Source: Lysinibacillus sp. FSL M8-0337 (GTDB lineage Bacteria > Bacillota > Bacilli > Bacillales_A > Planococcaceae). From it: a stretch of 64,000 nt of DNA. The notes under the pieces were generated by a model, which was given only the letters and a program-made list of their open reading frames with translations, searched no databases and was not told where the DNA came from. Shown here in pieces: positions 42,542 to 53,105 of the stretch. The stretch lies in NCBI RefSeq assembly GCF_038593855.1, contig NZ_CP151996.1:2728001-2792000 (forward strand), read 5' to 3'. The translations under genes and the position numbers were made by a program. Within the stretch, counting starts at the first letter, position 1, and every line of letters begins with the position of its first letter.

Positions 42542-44098
42542 TTATAGTGGAATGTTTCCGTGTTTTTTCTCTGGACGTGTTTCGTGCTTGTTTGACAACA
42601 TATCTAGAGCTTGAATAAGTTTGATACGCGTATCACGAGGATCAATAACATCGTCTACCATACCACGAGATGCCGCAACATAAGGATTTGCGAATTTCTC
42701 TTTATACTCTTCAATTTTTGCTGCACGAGTTGCTTCTGGATCATCAGACTTCGCAATTTCACGAGCAAAGATAATATTTGCTGCACCTGCTGCACCCATT
42801 ACTGCGATTTCAGCGTTTGGCCAAGAGAATACTAAGTCAGCACCGATTGATTTAGAGTTAAGTGCAACGTACGCACCACCATATGCTTTACGTAGAATAA
42901 CTGTAATTTTTGGTACAGTTGCTTCAGAGTATGCATAAAGGATTTTCGCACCATGACGGATAATACCACCGTGCTCTTGTTTTACGCCTGGGAAGAAACC
43001 AGAAACGTCTTCAAACGTGATAATTGGCACATTATACGCGTCACAAGTACGAATGAAACGAGCTGCCTTATCTGAAGAATCGATATCAAGACCACCCGCT
43101 AATACTTTTGGTTGGTTACATACAAGACCTACAGATTCACCAGCAATACGTGCAAAACCAACTACGACATTTTTCGCAAATTCTGAGTGAACTTCCATAA
43201 ATGAACCTTCGTCCACTACTTGTTCTACAACTTTACGCACATCGTATGGGCGCGTTGTTTCGATTGGCACAGTATCCACGATTTCTGGACGATAATCGTC
43301 ACCTTCTGGACGTGGTTGACGTGGTGCTTTTTCTTTATTGTTTTGTGGTAAATAGCTTAATAATTGTTTAATTTGATTGATTGCCGCTTCTTCAGATGGT
43401 GCACGGAAGTGAGCGTTACCACTTACTGCATTGTTTACTTTTGATCCACCTAGATCTTCAGCAGAGATTTTTTCACCTGTTACTGTTTCAATTACTTTTG
43501 GTCCAGTAATAAACATTTGAGATGTTTTATCAACCATTAAGATAAAGTCTGTGATAGCTGGAGAATACACAGCTCCACCCGCACAAGGTCCCATAATAAC
43601 AGAGATTTGTGGAATTACTCCAGAGTAAATCGCATTACGGTAGAAGATATGTCCGTAACCATCAAGAGAAAGAACACCCTCTTGAATACGCGCGCCACCT
43701 GAATCGTTAATACCGATAAATGGTGTGCCGTTTTTAGCTGCTAGATCCATTACTGTCGCCATTTTTTTAGCGTGCATTTCACCAAGCGCTCCACCAAAAA
43801 CAGTGAAATCTTGAGAGAATAAGTAAACTGGACGTCCGTTAATTTTACCAAAGCCTGTTACTACACCATCGCCAGGGCCTTCCATTTTGTCCATACCGAA
43901 GTCTACTGTACGGTGCGTAATGAATGGGTTAATCTCGAAAAACGTACCTTCGTCTAGTAATAATTCAATACGCTCACGAGCTGTTAATTTACCTTTATCA
44001 TGTTGCTTTTCGATGCGTTCATAGCCACCGCCAAGCTCAATTACCGTCTTACGATCATATAAGTCATTAATTTTGTCGAACATATCCATACTAATCAC
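42542..44098 (-). CDS. yqjD: Acyl-CoA carboxylase carboxyltransferase subunit (propionyl-CoA/methylmalonyl-CoA type, YqjD-like)
   Basis: 518 aa with two crotonase-like halves: KGKLTARERIELLLDEGTFFE, GINDSGGARIQEGVLSLDGYG, GPCAGGAVYSPAITDFI, then FEDVSGFFPGVKQEHGGIIRHGAKILYAYSEATVPKITVI and YVALNSKSIGADLVFSWPNAEIAVMG. It transfers carboxyl between biotin and propionyl-CoA, or acts in methylmalonyl-CoA decarboxylation. The GTG start overlaps the epimerase stop (GTGA). No biotin carboxylase or carrier gene is nearby, so its partner must be elsewhere. Confidence 0.88.
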   Translation of the reverse strand: MISMDMFDKINDLYDRKTVIELGGGYERIEKQHDKGKLTARERIELLLDEGTFFEINPFITHRTVDFGMDKMEGPGDGVVTGFGKINGRPVYLFSQDFTVFGGALGEMHAKKMATVMDLAAKNGTPFIGINDSGGARIQEGVLSLDGYGHIFYRNAIYSGVIPQISVIMGPCAGGAVYSPAITDFILMVDKTSQMFITGPKVIETVTGEKISAEDLGGSKVNNAVSGNAHFRAPSEEAAINQIKQLLSYLPQNNKEKAPRQPRPEGDDYRPEIVDTVPIETTRPYDVRKVVEQVVDEGSFMEVHSEFAKNVVVGFARIAGESVGLVCNQPKVLAGGLDIDSSDKAARFIRTCDAYNVPIITFEDVSGFFPGVKQEHGGIIRHGAKILYAYSEATVPKITVILRKAYGGAYVALNSKSIGADLVFSWPNAEIAVMGAAGAANIIFAREIAKSDDPEATRAAKIEEYKEKFANPYVAASRGMVDDVIDPRDTRIKLIQALDMLSNKHETRPEKKHGNIPL

Positions 44099-44508
44099 TT
44101 TTCCCCTTTTCCACTTTTATCGCATAATTCATATAACACACCGAAAGATGATTTAGGATGCATGAAAGCTACCTCTGCGCCACCTGCACCTGGTCCTGGC
44201 TCTTCCGACAAAAGACGCACGCCTTTTTCACGAAGCTCTGCCATCCGTTCACGAATTCCTGTTACACCGAATGCAACATGGTGAATGCCTTCGCCACGCT
44301 TTTCGATGAATCCGTGAATAGCGCTTTTTTCGCTCATCGGTTCAAGTAACTCAATTTTCACATTGCCAGCGTCAATAAAAGCAACACGAACCTGCTGAGA
44401 TTCAACCTCTTCCACTTTCAGTAACTTTAAACCTAAAGTTTCTGTATAATATGTAATGCGTTCATCTAGATCGCGCACTGCAATCCCAATATGGTCTACT
44501 CTCTCCAT
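44095..44508 (-). CDS. mce: Methylmalonyl-CoA epimerase
   Basis: 137 aa glyoxalase-fold enzyme: VDHIGIAVRDLDERITYYTE (metal His), VEVESQQVRVAFIDAGNVKIELLEP (Glu ligand), KRGEGIHHVAFGVTGI (His) and ASFGVLYELCDK (Glu). It interconverts (R)- and (S)-methylmalonyl-CoA, linking the carboxyltransferase to the B12-dependent mutase encoded 3 kb away. Overlaps the next gene by 4 bp. Confidence 0.93.
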   Translation of the reverse strand: MERVDHIGIAVRDLDERITYYTETLGLKLLKVEEVESQQVRVAFIDAGNVKIELLEPMSEKSAIHGFIEKRGEGIHHVAFGVTGIRERMAELREKGVRLLSEEPGPGAGGAEVAFMHPKSSFGVLYELCDKSGKGEK

Positions 44509-44633
44509 GGTGACATCTCCTTCTGTTATGGTACATAACCTATTTTACAGATTTTTTTGTCAAAACTCTACTACTTGAGAAATTTTTCAGATTTGCTAAA
44601 CTATTTATAAGAAAAGAAGGAGCGAACGAGCAT

Positions 44634-44729
44634 ATGAGTAATAAAAAATTTCAAAAAGTCGTTGTTTATGCCATGATTGCCATCATGGTCATTTCATCTC
44701 TTGCATTCGGTTTATCAATGCTAGTTTAA
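44634..44729 (+). CDS. prli42: Stressosome-associated miniprotein Prli42
   Basis: A 31-aa gene starting MSNKKFQKVVVYAMIAIMV, a short Lys-rich cytoplasmic tip followed by one membrane helix (VVVYAMIAIMVISSLAFGLS). AAGGAG lies about 12 bases upstream of the ATG. Size, composition and the NKK(F/L)xKxxVY start match Prli42, the membrane miniprotein that tethers the stressosome in Listeria. It is alone on the plus strand with a hairpin just after its stop. Confidence 0.82.
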   Translation: MSNKKFQKVVVYAMIAIMVISSLAFGLSMLV

Positions 44730-44737
44730 GAAAATGC

Positions 44738-44766
44738 AAAGCGTCCACGCTACTGTGGGCGCTTTC
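44738..44766. terminator. Bidirectional terminator after prli42
   Basis: AAAGCGTCCAC and GTGGGCGCTTT form a stem with one mismatch and a TTTCTTTC tail, between convergent prli42 and the yqjA-like gene. Confidence 0.75.
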
Positions 44767-45757
44767 TTTCTACCTTTAAACCCTTAAATGATTGCTTTAT
44801 TTCTAAATACCGATCCATTTCTTCTATGAATTGATAAAGCGCTGCTTGCGCAATAAACTCTTGATGGTTTGTAGGTAAAGGTAGTTTCGCAAAATCTCTC
44901 TTCGCTAACTCTAATTTTTCCCTATAACGACCTGCCGTATTTCCAGAATGGACATGCTCCCCAAGGTCTTGGACAAAGTCTGCCACAATTTCTGCCTCTT
45001 GTACTATAACAGGTAATGCCGTTATCTTCGGGAGAACTCGTTCAATAATTTCAAGCTGTTGCTCACGCATATCGAAATAGACATAATAGTCATTTTGTCT
45101 ACGAGTAAAATGATTTTCTACATCTTTAAAGGCTAATGATTTTGCATCATTCAACATTTTGACTGCTTGAATCAGTTCCTGTCCATCCCATAACGTATCA
45201 CCCTGTCTTAAATAGCTGGCAATTTCTAAAAAAATCTTACTGTACAGTTCCTCTATTTTAACTCTATAGTAATTTAATTCCTTTTGAATATCTGGCATAT
45301 ACATATTAATGGCGATTCCCGTACCATAACCAATAGCCATCAAGGCTAACTCATTCGTTACCAAATCATACGAAAAGCCCTTAGCTGCGTAAATATGCAT
45401 AATAATCACCGCACTTGATACAAAGCCATCTGCTACCTTTAACGAAACAATCGTCGGTATAAACAATACAAGCATCCCTGCCAATGTTAATGGGTGATAA
45501 GAAAATAGCTCAAAGCTCAAAAATGCATACAGCATACCAATAATGCTTGCGACAAAGCGAGTATAAGCAGCATGAAGGGATTTTTTCTTTGTTGGCTGCA
45601 CACATAGAATCGTTAGAATACCGGCTGAAGCATAAGAAGCTAATTCAAAATACTGCGCAATCGCAATGGCGATCGCTGCTCCGACTGCTGTTTTTAATGT
45701 ACGATAGCCGATTGAAAATTTCTTCAAGTCGACTGCCTCCCATCCTGCAGCATTCAT
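44750..45757 (-). CDS. yqjA: YqjA-like aromatic acid exporter (DUF939/FUSC type) membrane protein
   Basis: 335 aa. The first ~145 residues hold about five membrane helices (LKTAVGAAIAIAIAQYFELASYASAGILTILCVQPTKKKSL, FVASIIGMLYAFLSFELF, LTLAGMLVLFIPTIVSLKVADGF). The rest is a helical cytoplasmic domain (NYYRVKIEELYSKIFLEIASYL). Fits the YqjA/ArAE family; transport substrate unproven. YqjA occupies the same neighbourhood in B. subtilis. Confidence 0.82.
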   Translation of the reverse strand: MNAAGWEAVDLKKFSIGYRTLKTAVGAAIAIAIAQYFELASYASAGILTILCVQPTKKKSLHAAYTRFVASIIGMLYAFLSFELFSYHPLTLAGMLVLFIPTIVSLKVADGFVSSAVIIMHIYAAKGFSYDLVTNELALMAIGYGTGIAINMYMPDIQKELNYYRVKIEELYSKIFLEIASYLRQGDTLWDGQELIQAVKMLNDAKSLAFKDVENHFTRRQNDYYVYFDMREQQLEIIERVLPKITALPVIVQEAEIVADFVQDLGEHVHSGNTAGRYREKLELAKRDFAKLPLPTNHQEFIAQAALYQFIEEMDRYLEIKQSFKGLKVERKRPQ

Positions 45758-45854
45758 AACGAATAGTTATTCATTAGAAGCTCATCTTATCTATTTAAAC
45801 TTTTATTGTGTTGTCCATTTATTTAGCCAATATTACAAAAATTCCGAAAGGATT

Positions 45855-45883
45855 TGACTAAAGTGCACTAGTCACTTTAGCCA
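45855..45883 (-). terminator. Hairpin downstream of brxB
   Basis: GACTAAAGTG and CACTTTAGCC form a ~9-bp stem around CACTAGT, ~55 bp after the brxB stop. The T-tail is poor, so termination is tentative. Confidence 0.45.
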
Positions 45884-45937
45884 AATAACTAAAAGCTAAA
45901 CTTATGTTAAGCTCACCATATAGGTGTTAATCAAACT

Positions 45938-46378
45938 TTATAGCTCTTCACAATATTCTTCAAAATTAGCTTGTAAGTTTGTCACTACTGACATTGGATC
46001 ATGGCCTTCGATTTCATAGCGGCCCACTTCTGCTACGACTTGTCCATCTTTTAAAAGTACAAATGATGGAGAAGATGGCAAGTGGTCTTCACCGAAGTGA
46101 TAACGAGCTGCTGCTGTCGCTTCTTTATCTTGACCTGCAAAGACAGTAACTAAATGATCTGGTCTTTTATCGTAATGCACACATTGTGCTGCTGCTGGTC
46201 GAGCAATGCCCCCCGCACAGCCACATACTGAATTGACCATAACTAATGTTGTACCCGGACGAGCAAACGCCTCTTCAACAGCTTCCGGCGTGCGTAATTG
46301 CTCGTATCCTGCAGCCTCAATTTCTGCACGTGCTGTTTTTAAAATTTCTTGCATAAATAAATCGTAATCCATATTCAT
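45938..46378 (-). CDS. brxB: Bacilliredoxin BrxB (YqiW)
   Basis: 146 aa of the BrxA/BrxB (YphP/YqiW) family with the active-site Cys52-Gly-Cys54 in [16 protein letters not shown]. Further blocks are [33 protein letters not shown] and [20 protein letters not shown]. It removes bacillithiol from S-bacillithiolated proteins after oxidative stress. GGAGC lies nine bases before the ATG. Monocistronic; a cre-like sequence (TGAAAGCGCTCATA, ~46436) occurs ~60 bp upstream. Confidence 0.93.
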   Translation of the reverse strand: MNMDYDLFMQEILKTARAEIEAAGYEQLRTPEAVEEAFARPGTTLVMVNSVCGCAGGIARPAAAQCVHYDKRPDHLVTVFAGQDKEATAAARYHFGEDHLPSSPSFVLLKDGQVVAEVGRYEIEGHDPMSVVTNLQANFEEYCEEL

Positions 46379-46513
46379 AAAGCGATAGCTCCTTTCAATT
46401 TCGCGCTGTCTTCATTTGCTTTGTATAACTTTTGGTTGAAAGCGCTCATACATCTCCTATCATAGCAGTAAGTGATGCTTTTGTGCACCTACATGCTCAT
46501 ATAAAAGCGTACA

Positions 46514-47611
46514 TTATTTCTGTGATTGCTCATCGCTAAATAAACGATCTACACCTTGCGTTACTGTTAATTGCCCATTGAGGATTTGGCGCTCTAGTAA
46601 CTGCACTTGTTCCTTGCGATTTGGGTCTCCGTAAAATGCATCAATTAAATGATCTGTAATCATAGATTGGAACCAATCTCTCGTTTGTTTTTGACGTCGG
46701 ATAGACCAATAGTTATTTGCTTCTACCGTTTGCCTAAATTCACCGATTGTATCCCACACTTTATCGAGTCCCTTTTTCTCCCACGAACTAACTGGCATGG
46801 CAGTAGACATCCAACCTGGTGTTGCAGGTTGAAGGAAATGCAATATTTGCTTGTACTCGGAAACGGTTTTTTTCGCTAGTCGAACATTGTCACCATCCGC
46901 TTTATGCACAACAATTGCATCCGCTAATTCCATAATGCCCTTTTTCATACCTTGAAGCTCATCCCCTGCACCTGTTAACACGAGCAACAGGAAGAAATCG
47001 ACCATACCGCGGACGTATGTTTCACTCTGCCCAACACCAACGGTCTCAATTAAAATGACATCGTAGCCCGCTGCTTCACATAAAAGCATCGTTTCGCGCG
47101 TCTTCTTATGGACACCCCCTAGGGTACCAGCAGACGGTGATGGACGAACGAATGCATTCGGCTTTTTCACCAGTTCTTCCATGCGCGTTTTATCGCCTAA
47201 AATACTGCCCCCTGATAATGAAGAACTCGGGTCTATTGCAAGGACCGCTACTTTTTTACCCATCTCACATAACATCGTTCCGAAAGCTTCAATGAAAGAG
47301 CTTTTCCCAGCCCCCGGTACTCCCGTAATCCCTATACGAACACTGTTGCCTGTATGCGGTAAAAGCTCCTGTAATAACTCCTGAGCCTGTGCTTTATGGG
47401 TACTATTCGAACTTTCAATGAGCGTAATGGCTTTTGACAACTGTACACGGGAGCCTGCACGTACATCTCGTGCAAGCCCCTGTATATTAAGGTTGTCCGC
47501 CTTTTTCTTTCGGAATTTTTTCGGTACACCATACTGCATACCGTCGTGAGATGCCTCCACGCCACCCATGACAAATAGAGCACTTTCCTGCATCCCTTTG
47601 TTTTTGTCCAT
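46514..47611 (-). CDS. meaB: Methylmalonyl-CoA mutase-associated GTPase MeaB
   Basis: 365 aa G3E GTPase: Walker A GVPGAGKSSFI at residues ~97-107, VLAIDPSSSLSGGSILGDKTRM, VRPSPSAGTLGGV, ILIETVGVGQSE (Walker B/switch) and VVHKADGDN (NKxD equivalent). It guards and reloads the adenosylcobalamin cofactor of methylmalonyl-CoA mutase. Its ATG overlaps the mutB stop by one base (TAATG). Confidence 0.95.
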   Translation of the reverse strand: MDKNKGMQESALFVMGGVEASHDGMQYGVPKKFRKKKADNLNIQGLARDVRAGSRVQLSKAITLIESSNSTHKAQAQELLQELLPHTGNSVRIGITGVPGAGKSSFIEAFGTMLCEMGKKVAVLAIDPSSSLSGGSILGDKTRMEELVKKPNAFVRPSPSAGTLGGVHKKTRETMLLCEAAGYDVILIETVGVGQSETYVRGMVDFFLLLVLTGAGDELQGMKKGIMELADAIVVHKADGDNVRLAKKTVSEYKQILHFLQPATPGWMSTAMPVSSWEKKGLDKVWDTIGEFRQTVEANNYWSIRRQKQTRDWFQSMITDHLIDAFYGDPNRKEQVQLLERQILNGQLTVTQGVDRLFSDEQSQK

Positions 47612-49764
47612 TATTTAGACACTTCCTCGTAACCTAAACGTTTATAGATTTCCTCAATAATTTTAATTGCAGATACAGGTATTACTGTACCAGGACCAAA
47701 GATCGCCACAGCACCTGCTTCATAAAGGAATTCATAATCTTGTGCTGGAATAACGCCGCCAACGATAATGATAATATCTTCACGACCAAGTTTTTTCAGT
47801 TCAGCAACCAATGCAGGTACTAAAGTTTTGTGACCTGCTGCTAATGACGATACGCCGATACAATGTACGTCATTTTCAACAGCCATTTGCGCAGTTTCTT
47901 CAGGTGTCATAAATAGTGGTGAAATATCTACGTCAAACCCTAAGTCAGCATAGCCAGTTGCAATGACTTTGGCACCTCGGTCATGTCCGTCTTGTCCCAT
48001 TTTCGCAACTAAAATACGTGGGCGACGACCTTCATTTTCAAGGAACTCATCTGTCATATTTTTCACTTCAGTAATTTGTTCTTCGTCAGAGAAGTTAGCA
48101 GAATAAACGCCTGAAATGGAACGGATGATGGCTTTATGACGACCAGATACAACCTCGATTGCATCAGAAATTTCTCCCAGTGATGCACGAGCACGCGCTG
48201 CATCTACCGCTACTGCAAGTAAGTTTTCCTCACCATCTTGTGCAGCTTTCGTTAAGCGTGCAAGATGTTTTTGTACTTCTGCCTCATCACGAGCTGCTTT
48301 CATAGCATCTAAACGCTCAATTTGCTTTTGACGTACTAGTGTATTGTCGATATCAAGAATGTCGATTGGCTCTTCTTTGTCCAGACGATATTTGTTCACA
48401 CCAACGATTGTTTCTGATTTCGAGTCAATTTTCGCCTGACGTTTCGCCGCAGCTTCTTCAACCTTCATCTTAGGAAGACCTGTTTCAATCGCTTTTGCCA
48501 TACCACCAAGTTCTTCAATTTCTTCGATTAACGCCCAAGCAGATTCAGTGATTTCATCTGTTAGTTTTTCAACATAATATGAACCACCCCATGGATCAAT
48601 CACTTTTGTCATGGCTGTTTCTTCTTGTAAGAATAACTGCGTATTACGTGCAATACGTGCAGAGAAATCTGTTGGTAAAGCAATTGCTTCGTCAAGTGCG
48701 TTCGTATGAAGTGATTGCGTATGCCCCATTGATGAAGCATTGGCTTCGATTAATGTACGCGTCACGTTATTGAATGGATCTTGCTCTGTTAGAGACCATC
48801 CAGAAGTTTGTGAGTGTGTACGTAATGCCAATGTCTTTGGATTTTTTGGATTGAACGTAGACATCATTTGCGCCCAAATGCGGCGTGCAGCACGCATTTT
48901 TGCCACTTCCATGTAATAGTTCATACCAATCGCCCAGAAGAATGATAAACGTGGTGCAAAGGCATCGATATCAATACCCGCTTTTAACCCTGTACGAACA
49001 TACTCAAGTCCGTCGGCTAATGTATAGGCAAGTTCAATATCGTTTGTAGCACCTGCTTCTTGAATATGGTAGCCCGAAATAGAAATAGAGTTAAATTTCG
49101 GCATGAATTTCGCAGTATATTCAAAGATGTCCGCAATAATTTTCATCGACATTGCAGGTGGATAAATATATGTGTTACGGACCATGTATTCTTTTAAAAT
49201 ATCATTTTGAATTGTTCCAGCTAACTGGTCTGGTGTTACCCCTTGCTCTTCAGCAGCAACGATGTAGAAGGCAAGTACTGGCAGTACAGCACCATTCATC
49301 GTCATAGATACAGACATTTGGTCTAACGGAATTTGATCAAATAAAATTTTCATATCTTCGACAGAGTCAATGGCAACCCCAGCTTTACCAACATCACCTG
49401 TAACGCGTGGGTGGTCTGAATCATAACCACGGTGCGTTGCTAAGTCAAAGGCAACTGAAAGCCCTTTTTGACCCATTGCAAGGTTACGTTTATAAAAGGC
49501 ATTTGATTCTTCAGCCGTAGAGAAACCTGCATACTGACGAACTGTCCAAGGACGCGCAACATACATAGTAGGGTATGGTCCACGTGTATTCGGTGCTATA
49601 CCAGCTACATCATGTAAATGTTTCACATCTTTAATGTCATCTTTTGTATAAATATCTTTAATTTCAATACCTTCATTTGTCATGAATTTTTCATCTGACG
49701 CCGCAGGAGCTTCAGTTGATAATACGTTTTCGATTTCAATTGCACTAAAATTAGGCTTGCTCAT
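47611..49764 (-). CDS. mutB: Methylmalonyl-CoA mutase large (catalytic) subunit
   Basis: 717 aa. N-terminal TIM barrel with [41 protein letters not shown] and [12 protein letters not shown] [16 protein letters not shown]. The C-terminal B12-binding domain has DGHDRG with the cobalt-ligating His at residue 594, plus [20 protein letters not shown] and [12 protein letters not shown]. It rearranges methylmalonyl-CoA to succinyl-CoA using adenosylcobalamin, the product of the cbi pathway at the other end of the window. Overlaps mutA by 4 bp and meaB by 1 bp. Confidence 0.96.
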   Translation of the reverse strand: MSKPNFSAIEIENVLSTEAPAASDEKFMTNEGIEIKDIYTKDDIKDVKHLHDVAGIAPNTRGPYPTMYVARPWTVRQYAGFSTAEESNAFYKRNLAMGQKGLSVAFDLATHRGYDSDHPRVTGDVGKAGVAIDSVEDMKILFDQIPLDQMSVSMTMNGAVLPVLAFYIVAAEEQGVTPDQLAGTIQNDILKEYMVRNTYIYPPAMSMKIIADIFEYTAKFMPKFNSISISGYHIQEAGATNDIELAYTLADGLEYVRTGLKAGIDIDAFAPRLSFFWAIGMNYYMEVAKMRAARRIWAQMMSTFNPKNPKTLALRTHSQTSGWSLTEQDPFNNVTRTLIEANASSMGHTQSLHTNALDEAIALPTDFSARIARNTQLFLQEETAMTKVIDPWGGSYYVEKLTDEITESAWALIEEIEELGGMAKAIETGLPKMKVEEAAAKRQAKIDSKSETIVGVNKYRLDKEEPIDILDIDNTLVRQKQIERLDAMKAARDEAEVQKHLARLTKAAQDGEENLLAVAVDAARARASLGEISDAIEVVSGRHKAIIRSISGVYSANFSDEEQITEVKNMTDEFLENEGRRPRILVAKMGQDGHDRGAKVIATGYADLGFDVDISPLFMTPEETAQMAVENDVHCIGVSSLAAGHKTLVPALVAELKKLGREDIIIIVGGVIPAQDYEFLYEAGAVAIFGPGTVIPVSAIKIIEEIYKRLGYEEVSK

Positions 49765-51464
49765 CGTTGGACCTCCTTCATGCTAGCGAACACTGAATTT
49801 AATTTTTCAATGATGTTCTGTCCTGCGAAAATAAAGCCGTTTAAGCCATTTGCTAACCAAGCTTCTTCTTCGTCTTTAAATTTACCTGCAACGTCTACAA
49901 TTACGTTTGCTGGTTTTTTAGCTAAAATCGCTGGTACTAATTCTTTTGTAGTATCGTCATTGCCTGCAATAACAACATATTTTGCTTCTGTTGTATTTAG
50001 CCAAGCGAGCGCTTCCTCAACTGTTGCTACTGGTTCGCTTTTTTCTGGTACTAGACCAACAGTGTTTAAGAAACCAGATACAAAGTCTGCACGAGGTTTT
50101 GAACTTTTTAGTGAACCTAATGCTAGAATTCCTGTTTTCACATTGGCAGCAGTCATTTGTGCACGCAATTGCTCAAACGGAATCGAAATGCGCTTAACAT
50201 CTGCAAATAATGGGTTCGTTTCACTTTCAAGTACATCTGCTGGATTTGCATAAATATTCGTACCGATAACCGATTGTTTGCGTGTTTGTGCTGCTTTAAT
50301 TCGCGCTTGGTAAGATACTTCTAATGCTTCTGCTAATTTACCAGATGCCGCATACGCGTCCATACCACCAGCAGCTTCAATTTCTAAGAATAATGCCCAA
50401 GCTTCTTTTACGAAGTCCGCTGTTAATGATTCAATGAAGTATGAACCACCGGCAGGATCTGTTATTTTTAAGACATTTGTTTCTTCTTTTAACACTAAAG
50501 ATACATTTCGAGCAATACGAACAGATTGTTCTGTAGGCTTCGTTAATGCATCATGTGGGTGAACTGTAAATACATCCGCACCGCCAATTAATCCAGAAAG
50601 CGCTTCATTTGCTGCACGTAGTAAATTTACGTAAACATCCAATTTCGAGAAGCTTCGTAGAGAAGTTTCCGCAAGCGTTGGAATTTTTACATTCCCTTCC
50701 ACACCATATGCAGATGAGAACGCTTTCCAAAGTACTTTAAATGCACGTAACTTCGCAATTTCTGTGAAGAATTGTGTATCAATCGCAAATGAAACATAAA
50801 ATTTTTGTGCAAAAGCATCAAAGTTTTCTTCTTGCTCTGCATATTTTGCTGCAATAGCAAGTGCATAAGCTAATTCTTGTACGGCATTAGCGCCTTCATT
50901 ATGGTAAGTTACTGTGTTTGCACTAATAGTTCGTACATTTGGCAATCCTTTAAGCTTGATAGGGCTTTTCGCTACAATATACCCATTCACAGTTTCACGC
51001 TGTTCATTTGTGATGTTGTCGAATACTGCTAACAATGGGTCATTCTCGTCTTTTACCGTTATTTTAAACGAATATTCAGAGAAATAAGGAGCTAGTTGTG
51101 CCAATATTTCTTCAGACCATTCAAAGTTAACACGGCTATCAATTGTCACAATCTCATTACCACGAGCTAAACTATCATCAAGTTGAGCGAAAAATGCTTC
51201 ACTTGTTTCTGCATAAACTTGCTGTGCCACACGAAATACTTGACTATTTTGTAGGGAACGGATTGTGGCAACTTGTTTATCAAGTTCATCTCCAAGTTTT
51301 GCTACTAAACTTTCTTGTGTGTAAAGTGGTTCTAAAGTAACACCCTCACTTGTTTTCGTTAAAAGAGACTCGAATGGTTTCCCTTTTAAAGCTTTGATTG
51401 CTGCATCTTGCCATTCTGAATAGGACGGCTTTTCAAATTCAATATTTTTCATGTTGTTTGACAT
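49761..51464 (-). CDS. mutA: Methylmalonyl-CoA mutase small subunit
   Basis: 567 aa homologous to MutB over the barrel ([62 protein letters not shown]). Its C-terminal domain lacks the DxHxxG cobalamin motif, as expected of the non-catalytic partner. Forms the MutAB heterodimer. The start is the ATG at 51464, but the AAGGGGGG site lies ~17 bases upstream, further than usual; an ATG five codons later is possible. Confidence 0.92.
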   Translation of the reverse strand: MSNNMKNIEFEKPSYSEWQDAAIKALKGKPFESLLTKTSEGVTLEPLYTQESLVAKLGDELDKQVATIRSLQNSQVFRVAQQVYAETSEAFFAQLDDSLARGNEIVTIDSRVNFEWSEEILAQLAPYFSEYSFKITVKDENDPLLAVFDNITNEQRETVNGYIVAKSPIKLKGLPNVRTISANTVTYHNEGANAVQELAYALAIAAKYAEQEENFDAFAQKFYVSFAIDTQFFTEIAKLRAFKVLWKAFSSAYGVEGNVKIPTLAETSLRSFSKLDVYVNLLRAANEALSGLIGGADVFTVHPHDALTKPTEQSVRIARNVSLVLKEETNVLKITDPAGGSYFIESLTADFVKEAWALFLEIEAAGGMDAYAASGKLAEALEVSYQARIKAAQTRKQSVIGTNIYANPADVLESETNPLFADVKRISIPFEQLRAQMTAANVKTGILALGSLKSSKPRADFVSGFLNTVGLVPEKSEPVATVEEALAWLNTTEAKYVVIAGNDDTTKELVPAILAKKPANVIVDVAGKFKDEEEAWLANGLNGFIFAGQNIIEKLNSVFASMKEVQR

Positions 51465-51540
51465 GCGGACGCTTAATCAGCTTCCCCCCTTAGTAGTTTC
51501 TATTTGTTATTCTACATGACAAATTGCGACTCGAAAAGCA

Positions 51541-51577
51541 AAAAAAAATCGGAAACCGTTATACAACAGGTTTCCGA
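51541..51577 (-). terminator. Terminator after bkdB
   Basis: On the minus strand CGGAAACC and GGTTTCCG close a short loop, followed by ATTTTTTTTT. It lies ~10 bp after the bkdB stop and separates the bkd and mut gene groups. Confidence 0.88.
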
Positions 51578-51584
51578 CAAGTCA

Positions 51585-52922
51585 TCAGTAGACTGACGTC
51601 GAAGATTTATTTGTATTTTCGAGTATTTCTTTTACTCTATTTAGGAATTTACCACAAACTAATCCATCTAATACGCGATGATCTAAAGATAAACATAAAT
51701 TTACGATATCGCGTGCCGCAAACATTCCACCAGGTAAAACAACTGGTTTTTTTACAATACTTTCCACTTGCAGGATGGCAGCTTGCGGATAATTAATAAT
51801 GCCCATCGACTGCACAGAACCGAAAGCACCCGTATTATTAACTGTAAAAGTACCACCTTGCATATTGTCCATTGTCAGTTTCCCCGTGCGTACTTTTTGG
51901 GCAAGCTCGTGAATTTCTTTAGCAATCCCTTTAATGGACTTTTCATCAGCGTGTTTTATAACAGGGACAAAAAGTGCATCGTCTGTTGCTACCGCAATGG
52001 AAATATTTATGTCATGTTTTTGGATAATTTTATCACCCGCCCACATAGCGTTCATCATTGGGAACTCTTTTAAAGCTTGTGCAACGGCCTTTACAAAGAA
52101 CGCAAAGTAGGTAATATTAAAACCTTCCTTTTGCTTAAAGTCCATCTTTATACTATCCCGATAAGCCACTAAATCCGTTACATCAACTTCCATCATCATC
52201 CAAGCATGTGGGACTTCTTGAGCACTACGTACCATATTATTCGCAATGGCACGGCGCACATTCGTTACTGGAATTTCAATGTCGCCTGTTTGCAACACTG
52301 GCGAGGATGCGATTGGTTTTGTTGGTGTTTCGATAGCGGCAACAGGTTGGCTACTAGCCGTTGTTGCAACTGGCTCAGAAGGTGTTACATCCTGTGGCGT
52401 TGGTATATTTCCTGCGTCAATGAGTTGTTGTAGATCTTTTCGTGTAATACGACCACCCTCGCCTGTACCAACAACTTGCTCAAGTGGAATATCATGTTCT
52501 TGGGCCAGTCTAAGTACAGCAGGCGAATAGCGGTTTTTTTGTTGTTTCACTGAATTTGCTGATGCAATAGGTGCAGTAACTTCCTTTGGAGACTCTTGTT
52601 TTTTCTGAATCCCTGCATTTAATATTGCAGCACTTACTGTCGACTTTTTCGCAGGCAAAGACGTTGGCTCTTCACCGTCACCTGCGATTTCAATGGAACA
52701 AACCACTGCTCCAACTGGTAACGTTTGCCCTTCTTCTGCAAGTAATTCTGTAATGACCCCTTCAAAAGAGGATGGGATTTCTGCATTTACTTTATCCGTC
52801 ACAACTTCTGCTAATGGATCATATTTTTTTACTGTATCACCTGGTTGTACGAGCCATTTTTCGATTGTACCTTCTGTTACGCTTTCACCGAGCTGTGGCA
52901 TCGTAATGCTTTGAATCGCCAT
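51585..52922 (-). CDS. bkdB: Branched-chain keto acid dehydrogenase E2 (dihydrolipoyl acyltransferase)
   Basis: 445 aa. Domain order: lipoyl domain (MPQLGESVTEGTIEKWLVQPGDTV, lipoyl Lys44 in VTDKVNAE), a Pro/Ala-rich linker, the E1/E3-binding domain near residue 130 (YSPAVLRLAQEHDIPLEQVVGTGEGGRITRKDL), and the acyltransferase domain ending in SLDHRVLDG (catalytic His around 415). It transfers branched acyl groups to CoA. GGGAGG is eight bases before the ATG. A 183-bp gap separates it from bkdAB. Confidence 0.95.
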   Translation of the reverse strand: MAIQSITMPQLGESVTEGTIEKWLVQPGDTVKKYDPLAEVVTDKVNAEIPSSFEGVITELLAEEGQTLPVGAVVCSIEIAGDGEEPTSLPAKKSTVSAAILNAGIQKKQESPKEVTAPIASANSVKQQKNRYSPAVLRLAQEHDIPLEQVVGTGEGGRITRKDLQQLIDAGNIPTPQDVTPSEPVATTASSQPVAAIETPTKPIASSPVLQTGDIEIPVTNVRRAIANNMVRSAQEVPHAWMMMEVDVTDLVAYRDSIKMDFKQKEGFNITYFAFFVKAVAQALKEFPMMNAMWAGDKIIQKHDINISIAVATDDALFVPVIKHADEKSIKGIAKEIHELAQKVRTGKLTMDNMQGGTFTVNNTGAFGSVQSMGIINYPQAAILQVESIVKKPVVLPGGMFAARDIVNLCLSLDHRVLDGLVCGKFLNRVKEILENTNKSSTSVY

Positions 52923-53105
52923 TATCTTTTCCTCCCATCAATTACGCCTCCATCTAGTCAACCCGAATTTTGAATTGTCCATTTACAGCATGCCATTGCA
53001 AAATTCGAGACAACTAGTTGAGAAGCTTCAACTTATATTTCGCAAGCCTTTGAGCCTACTCAAAAGAGACTACTAATTAGATATGCATCTCCTGATAGGA
53101 GATTT

